The notes under the pieces were generated by a model that ran no database searches, was not told the origin of the DNA, and worked only from the letters and a program-made list of their open reading frames with translations. A stretch of DNA of 64,000 bases from Poa pratensis (Eukaryota; Streptophyta; Magnoliopsida; Poales; Poaceae), in the NCBI GenBank assembly GCA_947311845.1, contig CAMZMU010000063.1:120484135-120548134 (forward strand), in the 5' to 3' direction. This document shows positions 22,963 through 35,300 of the stretch, piece after piece (position 1 is the stretch's first letter; each line of letters opens with the position of its first letter). The position numbers and the translations under genes were made by a program.

Positions 22963-25238
22963 AAGCACCGACACATTGTTGAGACAGCTCGCACTCTTCT
23001 AATTTCATCTTTTGTGCCTACTCATTTTTGGGGTGAAGCTATCTCGACTGCTGTCTACCTTATCAATCTCCAGCCTTCTTCTCGTCTTCAAGGAAAGTCT
23101 CCTGGTGAGATTTTGTTTGGTTCTCCTCCCACGTATGACCATCTTCGTGTTTTCGGTTGTATTTGCTATGTTCTTTTAGCACCTCGCGAGCGTACCAAGT
23201 TGACTGCACAGTCTGTTCAGTGTGTTTTCCTTGGCTATAGTCTCGAGCATAAGGGCTACCGTTGCTATGATTCTTCTGCTCGTCGCATTCGCTTTTCTCG
23301 TGATGTCACTTTTGTTGAGGATCAACATTTTTCTATTCCCCTTCGACTCAATCTTCATCATCAACCTCTTTAGAATCTACCTCCTTTCTTTCACTTCCAC
23401 CTATTTTCTCAGATGATTCTGCACCTGATCAGTCTTCGGATCCACCTCCAGCATATGATTCATCTTCTTCCGCACCAGCTCCTCCTCTAGCTAGTTTTCC
23501 TTTTCATTATAGTCGTCGTCCTAGAGTTCCATCAGATATTCAATCATCCATTCCTTTGTCTTCTCCTCCGGCCTGTACTACTGATCCTTGCACTGATGAC
23601 TCCTCTCAGACAACAAGGTATGCCCTTCGTGATCGCTCCTCTCTTGAGATTCCTAGCAGATACCGAAATGATTTATGTGCAGGGGCAGCTTATGAGCCTA
23701 CTACTTATCAGGAGGCAGTTGTGTTACCTGAGTGGCAATTGGCTATGTCCGAGGAGCTTGCAGCTGTAGAGGGTACTGGTACATGGGATTTGGTTTCTCT
23801 ACCTTCTCGGTCCGTCCCTATCACTTGCAAATGAGTGTACAAGGTCAAAACCAAGTCAGATGGATCTGTGGAACGCTACAAGGCTCGACTTGTTGCAAGA
23901 GGTTTTCAGCAGGCTCATGGGAGAGATTATGATGAGACTTTTGCTCCAGTTGCTCACATGACTTCAGTTCGCACTTTGATTGCTGTGGCTGCCACTCGTT
24001 CATGGAAAATTTCCCAAATGGATGTGAAGAATGCTTTCCTTCATGGTGATCTGCATGAGGAAGTATATATGCAGCCACCTCCAGGTATTGAGGCTCCATC
24101 TGGTCATGTTTGTCGCCTTCGAAAGGCTCTATATGGGCTCAAACAAGCTCCTCGTGCCTGGTTTGAGAGATTCACTTCTGTGGTTCGAGCTGCTGGCTTT
24201 TCTCCTAGTGAGCATGACCCAGCCCTCTTCATTCATACATCAGAGCATGGGCGTACTTTGCTTCTACTGTATGTAGATGATATGCTGATCACGGGAGATG
24301 ATGTTGGATATATTTCCTTTGTCAAGAAAAAGTTGAGTGAGCAATTCAAGATGTCAGATTTGGGGTCTCTCAGTTACTTTCTCGGAATTGAGGTCCAACA
24401 CACAGATGATGGTTACTATATCTCTCAATAAAGGTACACTCGGGATTTGATTTCGCGCTCTGGCCTCACTGACACATGCATTGCTACTACACCCATGGAA
24501 CTTCATTTGCAATTGCGTCCTACCGATGGAACTCCCCTTGAGGATTCCTCTCGATATCGTCATATTGTTGGCAGTCTAGTGTACCTCACAGTAACAAGAC
24601 CTGATATTGCACATGCAGTTCATATTCTCAGCCAATTTGTGGGTGCTCCCACCTCGGTACATTATGGCCATCTACTTCGCGTGCTTCGATATTTAAGGGG
24701 CACTACATCTCGTCGCTTGTTCTATGCTAACTCAAGTCAGCTCCAACTTCATGCTTACTCTGATTCCACTTGGGTGAGTGATCCCGTCGATCGACGTTCA
24801 GTCACTGGTTATTGCATATTTCTTGGAACATCTCTCATTGCATGGAAATCAAAGAAGCAAACTGCTGTGTCACGCTCTAGCGCTGAGGATGAGCTTAGGG
24901 CTCTTTCTACTACTACATCAGAGATTGTGTGGCTTCGCTGGTTATTGGCTGATCTTGAGATTTCATGTCATACACCTACACCTCTTCTCTGTGACAGCAC
25001 TGCTGCTATTCAAATTGCTAATGACCCTGTCAAACATGAGCTGACTAAACATATTGGTGTGGATGCATCTTTCACTCGATCTCATTGTCAGCAATCTACT
25101 ATTAAGCTCCAGTATGTTCCATCAGAGTTTCAAGTTGCAGATTTCTTCACGAAGGCTCAAACTAGAGATCAACATAGATTTCATATTCTCAAACTTAGTG
25201 TATCCGATGCTCCTGATCCACCTTAATTTTGAGGGGGG
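22963..25238 (+). pseudogene. Copia pol 3' half: integrase end, RT, RNase H (copy 2)
   Basis: The frame resumes as [13 protein letters not shown] directly after the AACGT duplication. The RT segment (23835-24431) has DVKNAFLHGDL, ALYGLKQAPRAW and YVDDM. RNase H (24447-25226) has YSDSTW, SSAEDELRAL and LLCDSTAAI with the expected acidic residues. Stops break the reading: TAG at 23371-23373 after the integrase C-terminus, TGA at 23832-23834 where a conserved Trp is expected (ITCK*VYKVK), and TAA at 24429-24431. All are shared with copy 1. The element is therefore not autonomous as written. Confidence 0.92.
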
Positions 25239-25366
25239 TGTTAAGTGTAGTCTAGAGTGTTTAGGCCCAGAGGCCCAGCCCATGTAAATGCAACACTTGT
25301 ATATCTTCTATCTTGTTCAATACAGAAAGGTGTTCGGTCATCTCGTTTTCCTCTCTATATTGAACA
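25239..25366 (+). repeat. Copia 3' LTR, 128 bp
   Basis: I saw no difference from the 5' LTR by eye. It is followed by the TCAAG duplication, which restores the target sequence GATTCAAG|GAATCAC. Confidence 0.95.
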
Positions 25367-25371
25367 TCAAG

Positions 25372-26603
25372 GAATCACAAGTTTGCTTTGGACGTGCATG
25401 GACTCTCGGCACCGGCATATGCTCAGCAACGGCAAGGACCCTGGGCAGGGATTTAAAATGTCGTCGAAATATTGCGATAGTTCATATTTCGAGGGTCACC
25501 GAAATTTTGGCGTTTCGTTCCACAGTTGACTTGAAATTAATTACTACTAACAGCAACCAAAAGTATAAGGGCCCCCTTTAATACTCGATTTAGGACATCA
25601 GCCTCGTTTGTACGCTGGTTGTATTGGTTTGATTTGTTTTTTTTTTACAATTATTGGTTTAATTTGTTTCTCGGGTATGAATGCTTCCCACCTGGGCCAT
25701 GGGCTTTTCCTTGGGGGCCTAGCTAGTTCTCTCGGGATAAAATTCACGTGATAGGCAAGATGCCGGCCCATCAATGTGTAGTTTCAGGTTTCAGTGTGCA
25801 GTTCAGTTTCTTTTGGGGATTCTAGATAGCTTCTAGGTGAAAATAAGCTTAAACCCAAGAGAACTGGATTTTAAGCCGTTTCCTGTGGCAGCCAGCTTAT
25901 CTGATTTCTTCACAGTGGAGAAAAGCCGGGTACCCCCTACTTCCCGCACCCGCCGACGGCTTCCCGCGAGTGAAATCAAATCGTTATTTGGCGTTGCCCC
26001 TCTTGGACATTGAATTTACAGAAGACTGCCACAGCGCAGCAGAGAGTGAACTGGTCCCTTGTGTCGTTCCTAGCGGGCCGAAGCGGTCAACCCACTAATC
26101 CACTACGCGTCCCGCGAGTTGCGAGACCCACATCTAACCCTCGCATGGCTCTCTCGCGATGGGGAATTTTTTGCCGGCGGCAATACCAGCCTGACCATTT
26201 TCCTTCACCCACCCGAGCTGCAGATCGCTGGCGACATATCCCGGACCTTCTCTGAGTCCCCGGACCTCGCTCCACGACAAGCCGAGCAGGAAGCACCGGT
26301 CCGTTGTCGACAAGACCGTGGCGGCGTTCAGCCCGGTCGGCAGTGTGCGTCTCGCCGTGGCCTGCCTTATCCCCAGGCTCTCCAATGGCACACCGGGTGA
26401 GCATAAGAAGGCAGCGTACGATTTGAGGGTGCCTGATTTTGTTAATAAAAATGGTCATTTGAGTGTGCCCCATCGGCCCAGACACCTTGTCTGGATGCCG
26501 CAAACAGATAGAATATGGGGCCATCAGGACATAATAACGAGGGTGCCCTTGGGATGCCCTTAGTCACCCTTTCACAACCGATAGTGAATATAGTGAACAT
26601 AGA
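25372..26603. other. Intergenic DNA, no gene recognised (copy 2)
   Basis: This is the native flank to the right of the Copia insertion. It contains overlapping short frames without motifs, as at 3240-4471. Confidence 0.5.
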
Positions 26604-27309
26604 GGGCATATGCTCCCTCCTATTTGAAATGTTAAAAATATGTCAAAACATGTCCAAAAAAATTCATTCATATGTCTCACAAAACATGTGCCCTGCATAA
26701 AAAAGAGATTATAGAGATGCGATTTGGTGCTCCCGAGCTCCAGTGATATCGTCTATTTCAAAAATAAAAAATATATTTAAAAGTTTCATATAAATCTAAA
26801 AAAATTCATGCATGTCCTCAATGATATACGTTGCAAGCGTGAAAAATCTAAACGCAAAATACTTAACGGTTTAAACTCCACAAAAATGACAAATGTATAG
26901 ATTCGAATATAGTGAACAATATGTAGTTTCAATTTTTCAACCTTTGTCTTTTTGTCTAGCTTAGAGTATTGTATTTTGCATTGAGATTTTTTACTTCTGT
27001 AAGGTATATCATTTAGAACATGCATGATTTTTTTCAGATTTTGTCGAAACTTCTAAATACAGGTTTTGAATTTTTGAAAATTGCGATATCACTGGAGCTT
27101 AGGAGCAAAAATGACTTTCTGAAAGTTTCGGTGCTATATAGCGCAGTAATCATGTGACATATTTTTGTATTTTTTATATAGGCCAACTAAACCGTCATAT
27201 ATCCGAGAAATTTTTTACGCACACATGGAACATGCACACAGACACAACTTTTTTTTAGAAATTTTTAAACATTAAAAAAATATTTTTTCCGAAGAGGGAG
27301 TATATGCCC
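26604..27309. mobile_element. TIR element (MITE-like), outer (copy 2)
   Basis: The left end GGGCATATGCTCCCTC is inverted at the right end as GAGGGAGTATATGCCC(C). A 380-bp MITE is nested inside it (26728-27107). Confidence 0.6.
26728..27107. mobile_element. Nested 380-bp TIR MITE (copy 2)
   Basis: The 24-bp inverted ends carry AGCTCCAGTGATATCG and its complement. The length equals that of copy 1. Confidence 0.75.
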
Positions 27310-27845
27310 CCATGTTTAAGTGCTACTTTCACATTCAACACCACACTAGTAGAGTGTGACAACCTGGGCCCCGCACGTGATTAATTCATAATCATATGCA
27401 AAGATCTTAAGTGTTTTAAAATGTGACGCTTATCTTGATCGTTTAACCCTATGCATGTAGGGCCGAAAAAATATGGAAAATATTAACAATCTTAGTTAAC
27501 ATATCAATCAAACATGCTTTAGGTAATGTCACCTAGAATGATTACTGAGTTGAATAAAAACGAATAAATTGGCCTTCTCTTAGGCAAGAGATGTGCTCTA
27601 TATTATTCTTTTTTACATTATATAATTGAACGAGACACACTTTTCTGTATATGATTTTGATGATTCACATATTTATAAGCTACTAGTATAATTGCACGTG
27701 CAATGCACGTCTATATACTCTTAGTTTGGCGACTGTATTAATTTGGTATTGTTGTTGCGCGATCCGAAAGATACACAAAAGTAATGGAGATACTCAATCT
27801 GCAAAATTTAGTTTCGCATCCCAAGTCAAGTGAGAAATGGCGTCA

Positions 27846-28058
27846 ATATCACATCCAGCATAGACATTAGTGAATAAATAGAGTAGGAAAAAAGGGTCAT
27901 GTAAGAAACCTTAGGAATTTTCTCCAACATCAGATTATTTAGGCAAGTAAATATCACATCCATAAGCATATACATTAGTGAATAAATAGAGTAGGAAAAA
28001 AAGGGTCATGTAAGAAACCTTAGGAATTTTCTCCAACATCAGATTATTTAGGCAAGTA
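27846..28058. repeat. Two-unit tandem repeat, about 106 bp (copy 2)
   Basis: It has the same two-unit structure as 5706-5918. Confidence 0.85.
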
Positions 28059-28566
28059 ATATTTACACTCATTTGACATAGGCTCCGTGTGACAATACTA
28101 AACTCGGCAGGAAACTTCCATTCCAAGAACCTAATTGAAGAAAAGATACATATATATGTTATGCGGCAGTACCAAATTCAGCAAGGAAACATCCTTTATT
28201 AAGGTCATCCTTGAAGCAAATAAGACACAAGGGCTGGTCTTATTGATGGCTTTCGTCAAGTGCATCATGAGGATCATCTATTCTTTCTAAAAAGATAAAG
28301 TTCGCGTATAGAAAAAGGCATATGATAGACTAATAAAGATTTTAGAGATAAAAAATGTTGCCCACAATAATCTAAGCTATCTCAAATCTAATCAAATAAC
28401 AACAACCTCTGCAAGCAAGAAGAAAATTCAGAAACAACATACAATAGGATGGTAGTACTAAGCAGAGTTTGATTAATTGGACACCGTTAATAGAATTGAA
28501 ACTGCAGGAGGGAACATGGCAGCACTACCTAGACATTTCGGTCCACTACCGTAATTGTCAATCAAA

Positions 28567-29964
28567 AGACTTCACGGCCTCCGTGCCGCGGCGGTGGCGG
28601 CCTCCCCGCCGCCACACAACTGGCGGCGGGGGTGTGCTTCTCTTTGCTCTGTGGTGCGGCGGAAGGCCGACGCGGCTGGGACGCCGTCGGCCGGCTCGTC
28701 GGCGCGTGCACGTCGGAGCGGCGGCCCCGGGCAGCGGTGGTGATGTGGCGCAGAGGCGCGGCGGGGTGCACGCTTTGGGTGGCCAGCGCGGGATGGCGGC
28801 CAGGCGTGGCGCGGAGGCGTGGCGGGCGCACAGGGTGCGGCGTGGACGCGGGAGTCTCCGGTCGGTGCGCCTCCGACGGCACGGCTTGGAGACTCGGGGA
28901 TGCGCGGGGAGATGACGATGGTGGCTAATCCGCGTTCTCCGGTCGCCGGCGGCCGTGCGGCGCGCGTGGTGCGCGTCGACGCGTCTGGGCAGGTCTACGG
29001 CCAGGATCCGTGGTGGTTCGTGGCCTCGGGCGGCGCACCGTCTTGCCATGCCGACATGGTGCTCGGTACGGCGTGGTGGCGTGCTGCGTCCGGTGGTGCT
29101 GCCCTTGGTGCCGATGATGGATGTGCTGCCTTCGTGGTGGATTTGCCGCAGGTAGTCTCCGCGAGGTGCGGGTGACTTCGGCGGTCTGTGATGCGCCTCT
29201 TCATCGCCGGGTTTGTTTGGTGGTGGTGGTGGTAGCTGTTTGGCTTGCCGGCGACGATTTGGATTGATATGCGGATGTTGGTGTGTGGGGAGCTTGGGTG
29301 AAAACCCAGTGATGACGGCGGCTGCGGCCGTCGTATACCTTGTTGGAGGCATCACATTTTTGCTACCACACCCCGTCGCATGCATTCAATCGTCGGTGCA
29401 GCTCCGGGGAGACCCTTGATCTTGTGATCGGACGATGGCGGCGCCTTGGTGTCGTTTCCCTCTTGGGGGCTTCGTCTTTGGAGTTGGACATCGACAAGAG
29501 GGACCAGTGGAAGGCCGAGGTGTTCGCGTTGAGGCTTCTGTGGCGACGAAGATGATGATGAGCGATGTCGGAAACGTGGCTGTGGCTGCGGTAGTCGGCT
29601 CTTTTCCGGCGTGTCCTTGGGGTTGCCTCGGCGTGTCTTGTTGCTGTGAAGTCGAAGCTGCTGTGGTGGGTTCCCAGTGGTGTACGATGACTGGCGGCAG
29701 ATGTTCCTTTCGGCGAGTTTCCACGGCGCCAGCCTGCCTAGTTCTCCTTCTTAACTCTTCTTCAGAGTCGAAGCTGCGCTGCCTTTGCGCTGTTGGGGAG
29801 CTGTCGCAGCTCCCCGGAGGGTTGTTCTTTGAGTTGTGGCGGGCTTGTCCCCGTGGTGTCGGTGTTGTTGTATGGTTTTCGCCCGATTTTTTCCAGTAAT
29901 AAACCGGGCACCTTCTGCTTAATTAATGGATAAGGCAAAGCTTTTGCCTTCGTTTCGAAAAAAA
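28567..29964 (+). mobile_element. GC-rich poly(A)-tailed retroelement (copy 2)
   Basis: This is the equivalent of 6430-7808, ending in an A7 tract after GCCTTCGTTTCG. Compared with copy 1 it has extra bases in G/C and GTG runs, so every long frame differs between the copies. That argues against any of them being a conserved protein. Confidence 0.5.
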
Positions 29965-31190
29965 GGGGCAGAAATAACGACCTGACGTTCATTCTCACCA
30001 TCAACAGGATCAAAACTGCCATGTACGCCTCAACTAACATGGGCTTTAAGTTGATTCCCAGCCGCCGATTTCAGTTTTACCTTCATATCTCGTAATTTCA
30101 TGAAGCAACAGCATCAGCTTCACATGAAGGCAGCGACATGGGTTTGACTGGTCAAAATTCCCGAAACAATCCCCAACAGGGATGAATAAAAGCAACGCTA
30201 GTCGGCAGATCAGTCGACCACATCGTTGATGCACTTGAGCATGCGTGCACGGGCGGAGCTCAATCACGACGACCATGAGCGGCGCTCTGCCACACCCACA
30301 GCGCTCGACCACGGCGTCAACAGCGTCCACAGTGCGCACGGAAGCCGTCGAGCTGGGAATGGGTAGCGGGTGCAGTGGTTGGACGGCCGGCGTGTGCAGC
30401 ACGGCTATAGCGATCTGCGGATTGGAGGCCAGCAGGGTGGCCGGCGTCCGGCGCGTGCAGCGCGGCCGGATGCAGGGGTTGGGCGGCCGGCGGGGAGTCG
30501 GCAGACAGGATGGCATCCGCGAGCAGGGTCGCAGGGAGAAGGTGGCGCTGGTCGTGGGTCGCTGTGGCTGAGAATCTCCGCCGCGAGCTGGCCTCCTTCG
30601 AGTCTGACCGCGCCGGCGAGGAGGTCGTCGCCTCTCTCTTCTTATTAAGCAACCGTTTCTTTTTATCGGTGGCAATCTTTTGTAATTAACGGCAAAACGA
30701 AAAGGTGGTGGCAATTTGGTCGTATTATGTGATTTGGTGGGAGGTCAAAATGGTTCAAAACGGACAATGTTGAGTTGTCAAACATTGAGACGATCTGAGC
30801 CGTTTGATCGGATATTGAAAGGCTCAGATTTAAAGTATCCGAACAAGACAAGTTTGCTATTTTAATAGTAGTATAGATACTATATGCTTGTGGACGGAGT
30901 TCACGTGAGGCAGGAAAGAACGAGGCTTAACTTTTGGTGCCAAAACCGTTTTCGCGCGGGATTGCACGTACTAGTAGCTGCGCCGCGCGCGCGTGCCGTG
31001 GTGAGTCGCTGACTGGAGTGGCCCACTGTTGTTTTCCGCCCGGGGCGCACATGGCAGCCTACTGCGTTCCGTTTTTGCACAGTACTACAGTGCCCGGCAA
31101 ACGCCGTAACCGATCTCTCTCCACTTTAGAGCAGACGATCAGACCCTGTGGCAAGTCACACCCACCCACACGCATCCATCCATCCATCCC
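29965..31190. other. Upstream region of the F-box gene (copy 2)
   Basis: This is promoter-side DNA with a CATC microsatellite just before the TATA box. The minus-strand frame at 30046-30714 has no recognised domain and is broken differently in copy 1. Confidence 0.4.
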
Positions 31191-31199
31191 CTATATAAT
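31191..31199 (+). promoter_or_regulatory. TATA box of the F-box/DUF295 gene
   Basis: CTATATAAT sits about 90 bp before the first splice donor. Transcription would start near 31220-31230, giving a short non-coding exon 1 that ends at 31280 (donor GTGAGTG). Confidence 0.65.
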
Positions 31200-32346
31200 C
31201 CCCCGCCGCACACCGGAGAAGAACCGGGGAGGCCGGCCAGGGAGGACCAAAGGAACACATCGACTCGATCGTATCTCACGGTGAGTGCTTTGGGTTTTCG
31301 AGAAGCACGCCGAGTTGGTATGTTTAATCCGCTCCTCATCTCGCGGCTGGTTTGCTTTGCTTGGTCTGGTCGTATGCGTGCGAGGATTCCGATCTCTTTC
31401 TGCTCCCTCTTCGATTCGATTTTTGAGCTCTTGATTTTTCTCCTCCGTTTTCTGCTCTTTGCGTGGGGGGAGAAGGCCTGGCGCGTGCAGCAGCGCGATT
31501 CCATGGCCATGGCAGGGCGTAAAGCTGCCTTGATCCAACTATTTGGTGTTTCGAGGACCTTTCCTTTCCGCGCGCTCACACGGCGGCTCCGAGTAGCAGC
31601 GTTCTGCGTCGTTTTTTGGCCCGTGGATCGATGTTTTGGATGATTCCATCTTACGCAGCAGGGCAGTTCGTGGGAGGATTCCATCGGGTGTTTTCTGAGG
31701 TAGATCCATTCCCCCTTCTGCGTGCGAGTTTCCATTTGTTTTGGTGCGTCCTGATGAGAGAAGGCCTGCCAATGCAGCTGCGCGAGTTTTCTCTGCCCCA
31801 TTCCATGGCAGATGCTTCTTCTGGTTGAAAAGTGGAGCATACGTCTTCTCGCGGTCGCTTCAATTTTTGCTGGGTTTTGTTTTACACGGCGAGCAAGCGT
31901 AGCGGCGGCGGCGGCGGAGTATACCATGATCTAGCACACGCGCTGCTGCTGCTGCTCGCATCTGATTCTCCGATCCATCGAAACGCGAGGATTCCTCTCG
32001 TGCTTTCTTAGTTTTGATCTGAGGTGTTTTTTTGCCCTTCACGTCCATTGTCGCTGCGTTTCGAGGGTATTCTACTTTTGCGCTTACACGGCGTCGCCGC
32101 AGCAGCAGCATGTACGCATACATCACACGCACTGCTGCTGCTCGACGCAATGCCTTCCTTGCTTGAGCACATTGTTCCCCTTTGGTCATCCGTGTTTCGA
32201 TGATGATGTAGTGTCATGCGTGTCGTTTAATGCCAGGAACATCGATCGGCTAGGCTTAATTAATTACCCGGTGGATCGACTGGTGATTTGTTTGTTTATT
32301 TTGTGTTTGCGGCAGGCAAGGGACTTCCCCGCGCGGCCGGAGGGAG

Positions 32347-35300
32347 ATGGACGACGAGCCTACGCCGCAGCTGCAGGCGCCGATGGTAAGTGACGTTCGT
32401 ACGAGAAGAGCATCAGCTTTTCTGGCCTTTAATTTGTTTTACCTTTTGTTCATCCGAGGCGATCTAGCTGTTAGATGAGTCCACTTTTTAATCTGTTGAT
32501 TCACGTTACGGTAGATGGAATGGGATGTTGTTGTAATGTTGTATGCATTCCGCGACGGCGGTGTAGTACCGCATTGTTTCTTACTAGTACATGATTGAAG
32601 TAAGCGCATTAGTACGTAATTGCTGGCTAGTTACTACTAGTATGTGTTAATGGTGGTCTCGACCTTACTAGTATTACCTGGGCCCGTAATTCGTGCGATT
32701 TAGAGTGCAAAAAATATATATATATCGTGCGATTTCCCTCTCGATCTCGTGCGTCCCAGCCTTCCCGCGCCAAATCGACCTATTCCCGCGCCAAATCGAG
32801 CCATCGCGCGCCAAATCCCTTTGCCTCCCCTACGAATCGAGCCTCTCATGGTAAATCCCCTTGCTGGCCACCAAAATCGTCCCCAAATCACCAGTCAAGA
32901 ACCCTAGACTCCAAGCCCGTCCCCGGCGCGTCCGTTGTGAGATGGCTGGCCAGTCCAAGAGGACAACTGCACCAGCGCCTCCGGAGTTCTCATGGCTGCC
33001 GGCTCAGCCCGTCCCGCCTCCAACATCTCAGCCAGTCCCGCCGGCGGCAGTCCCTTCCATGTTTGCACCCGGCGCCTGGTTACCACCACGCCCACCTCAG
33101 TCCATGGCGGCCTCACCCCCACCGTGCTGGCTCCCCGGGGTACATCAACCAGGTATGGCCGATTTGCAAGCTCAAGGCCCTTGGTGGATACCGCCTGTCG
33201 GAACTGGAGGCTCAGCTCAACCTACGCCGATGACAGGAGGTCTTGACGACCACGACCTGCAGGCATGGTATGTGCTATTGGCACTAATCTTGGTTGGTTA
33301 ATTGTATCTACATGATATACGAATTTGTTGCCAGCTTACTGAACCTAATAGACACGGATAGTATTGTTATTCTTCAAGGTACACTATGTAGTAGTATAGT
33401 GTTCAGGGATGCTTTTATCGTTAATTATAGGACAATTGTATGCTTTTTGGACTGAGGACAAAGATTGGTGATGGGGCCAGGCTTGCCGTGCTGATTGCAG
33501 CATGCTGCTTGATTATTTTTGTGCTCTGAAATACTTTAGGTACTAGGAATTCTAAGCCGAAATCGCTTAGCTATATATTAGCCTATTAATGCATCAAATG
33601 TTTCTGTCCTTTTTGAAATTGTAGTAAAAGATTCACTTCTGATCTTGAATTATAGTGCTGGTCTGATGCAAAAACAAATTGGAAAGATGTGTAGTATAGG
33701 CATATGCTATAAACATATGCTCTCTAGCTAGTGGTCAGTATAAGCTTATGCTTTGTGTTCTTACTAAAATATAGAAATACTACATGGAGGAACAAGCTGT
33801 AGTTAGTGGTCAGTATAAGCATATGACATGAATGTGGATCCAGGGGCTTCATTTGCTTTACCTCCTGAAGTAAATGTTGGTGGTAATCTGTGTTTCGCTG
33901 ATGTGCTGCGTAAGAAAAGCTACTATCTGTGCTCGTCCACAACATACCCAACTTAAAAGTGATCTGGTCGAGCATATTTGGCATAAGTTTCACAATAGCC
34001 GTCATAATTAGTCATGGTGGGCTACTGATATTTGCATCTTATCTCCATGTAACATTGAGGATCAACATGATATCTGCTGATGTTCCAACATGGTGGGCTA
34101 CTGATATTTGTATTGCTGATGCAAATGGTTAGCTGGTTGTTTCTGCTGAAGTTCCAACTATTGCCTTCTGCCTTTATCGTCGTCAAGATAAAAAAATGGC
34201 TTGTTTGCCGGCGATTGTATTTAGTATTTTTTTTGGTTGATAATTTCTTGTGAAGTGTCAATGTCATGGTGCTATGTGCTGGCAGTTTGTTGCTCGTTGT
34301 CGTCGAGATCAAAACTATTGTCTTGTTTCTTCTAAAGTGTCGATGTCATGTTTGGTCAATACTTTCTTATGGACTCATGTAATGTTTAAGTGTCAGTGGA
34401 ATGTTGTTATGTCTCGTCTGTTCCTGGCTTTCTTATTGATCAGTTTGCCTAGTTCATTGCTTATTAATCAGTTTGCCTTGGTTTGTATTGCTAGCGTGGA
34501 TGATATATTTGCATGTTGCTTGAATGACTACAAAGATGCATGTTACACTGGATCACAACAGGTGATATATAAATGTAAGCATTAAATAATTGAATCAACC
34601 CAACAAGCAGCCTAATAGCTAGCCTATTATACGGCTGTGGCTTTAAGATGGCTGTAGGTGACGTGGCGCTGGCTATAGAGCCAGCAGTGGGCTTTCTTAT
34701 TATCCTTGCTCTAAAGCGGGATGTGTTTTGCCAATTTCAATGAGGAAAAATGCTGTTGAATTGTCCATTGATTAATCATGAACCGATGCATCTTGGGTCA
34801 TTTAGGAAAGTGATCCTTCAATTATACCACATTTCTTTTATGTACCGATCTTAGCTAATCTCACTTTTAGTAGCAACTAATTAATGTGTTACTTTGTTGA
34901 AACCGTTGATTATTTATGCAAGTATGAACTGGAAATTGTTTTCTTAATTCGTCATGAACACTTGAGTTTCGATTTAGTTGTCTCATCGTCAGGACTCTGA
35001 ACATGTATGAGCACCGTATGTAGACCATCTTAAGGATGTTCTGCCCTACTGCTTTTGATCTGTTGACGTTACAGTTGATGATGATTTTTTTTATGTCTGC
35101 CGCCACCACGGTGTAGATGCTGCTGTGCTCCGTGTTTGTTATACTAGTTGTACATGTTATACAGTAGTAGGTGGATTATTACTAATGATTGCTGTTTAGT
35201 CTTTGTTGGGCTAATGTGGTCGATCTCGCCGAATAATGAACTACATGGGCCTGTAATCCATGTGATATGTGTTGCCCAAATTTAATTAGAATCCGAGATC

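Larger units (their letters stand above)
17188..25366 (+). mobile_element. Complete Copia LTR retrotransposon with nested insertion
   Basis: A full element bounded by 128-bp LTRs (17188-17315 and 25239-25366, no difference seen between them) and the 5-bp target duplication TCAAG (17183-17187 and 25367-25371). The primer-binding site TGGTATCAGAGC, complementary to initiator Met-tRNA, starts at 17316. A polypurine tract (25231-25238) precedes the 3' LTR. The internal order is gag, zinc knuckle, aspartic protease, integrase, RT, RNase H, which defines Copia. A second LTR-type element (19738-22957) interrupts the integrase. Without it the element would be about 4.95 kb. The family name is not assigned. 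Confidence 0.95.
22131..33656 (+). repeat. 11.5-kb direct duplication, copy 2
   Basis: This is the partner of 1-11492. Here the sequence continues beyond the end of copy 1 into the rest of intron 2 and the main exon of the F-box gene. On the left it continues into the full nested LTR and Copia elements. Copy 2 has the longer open frames: its Copia RNase H frame is intact at 24447-25226, whereas copy 1 is shifted there. It therefore looks like the better-quality version. Confidence 0.93.
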
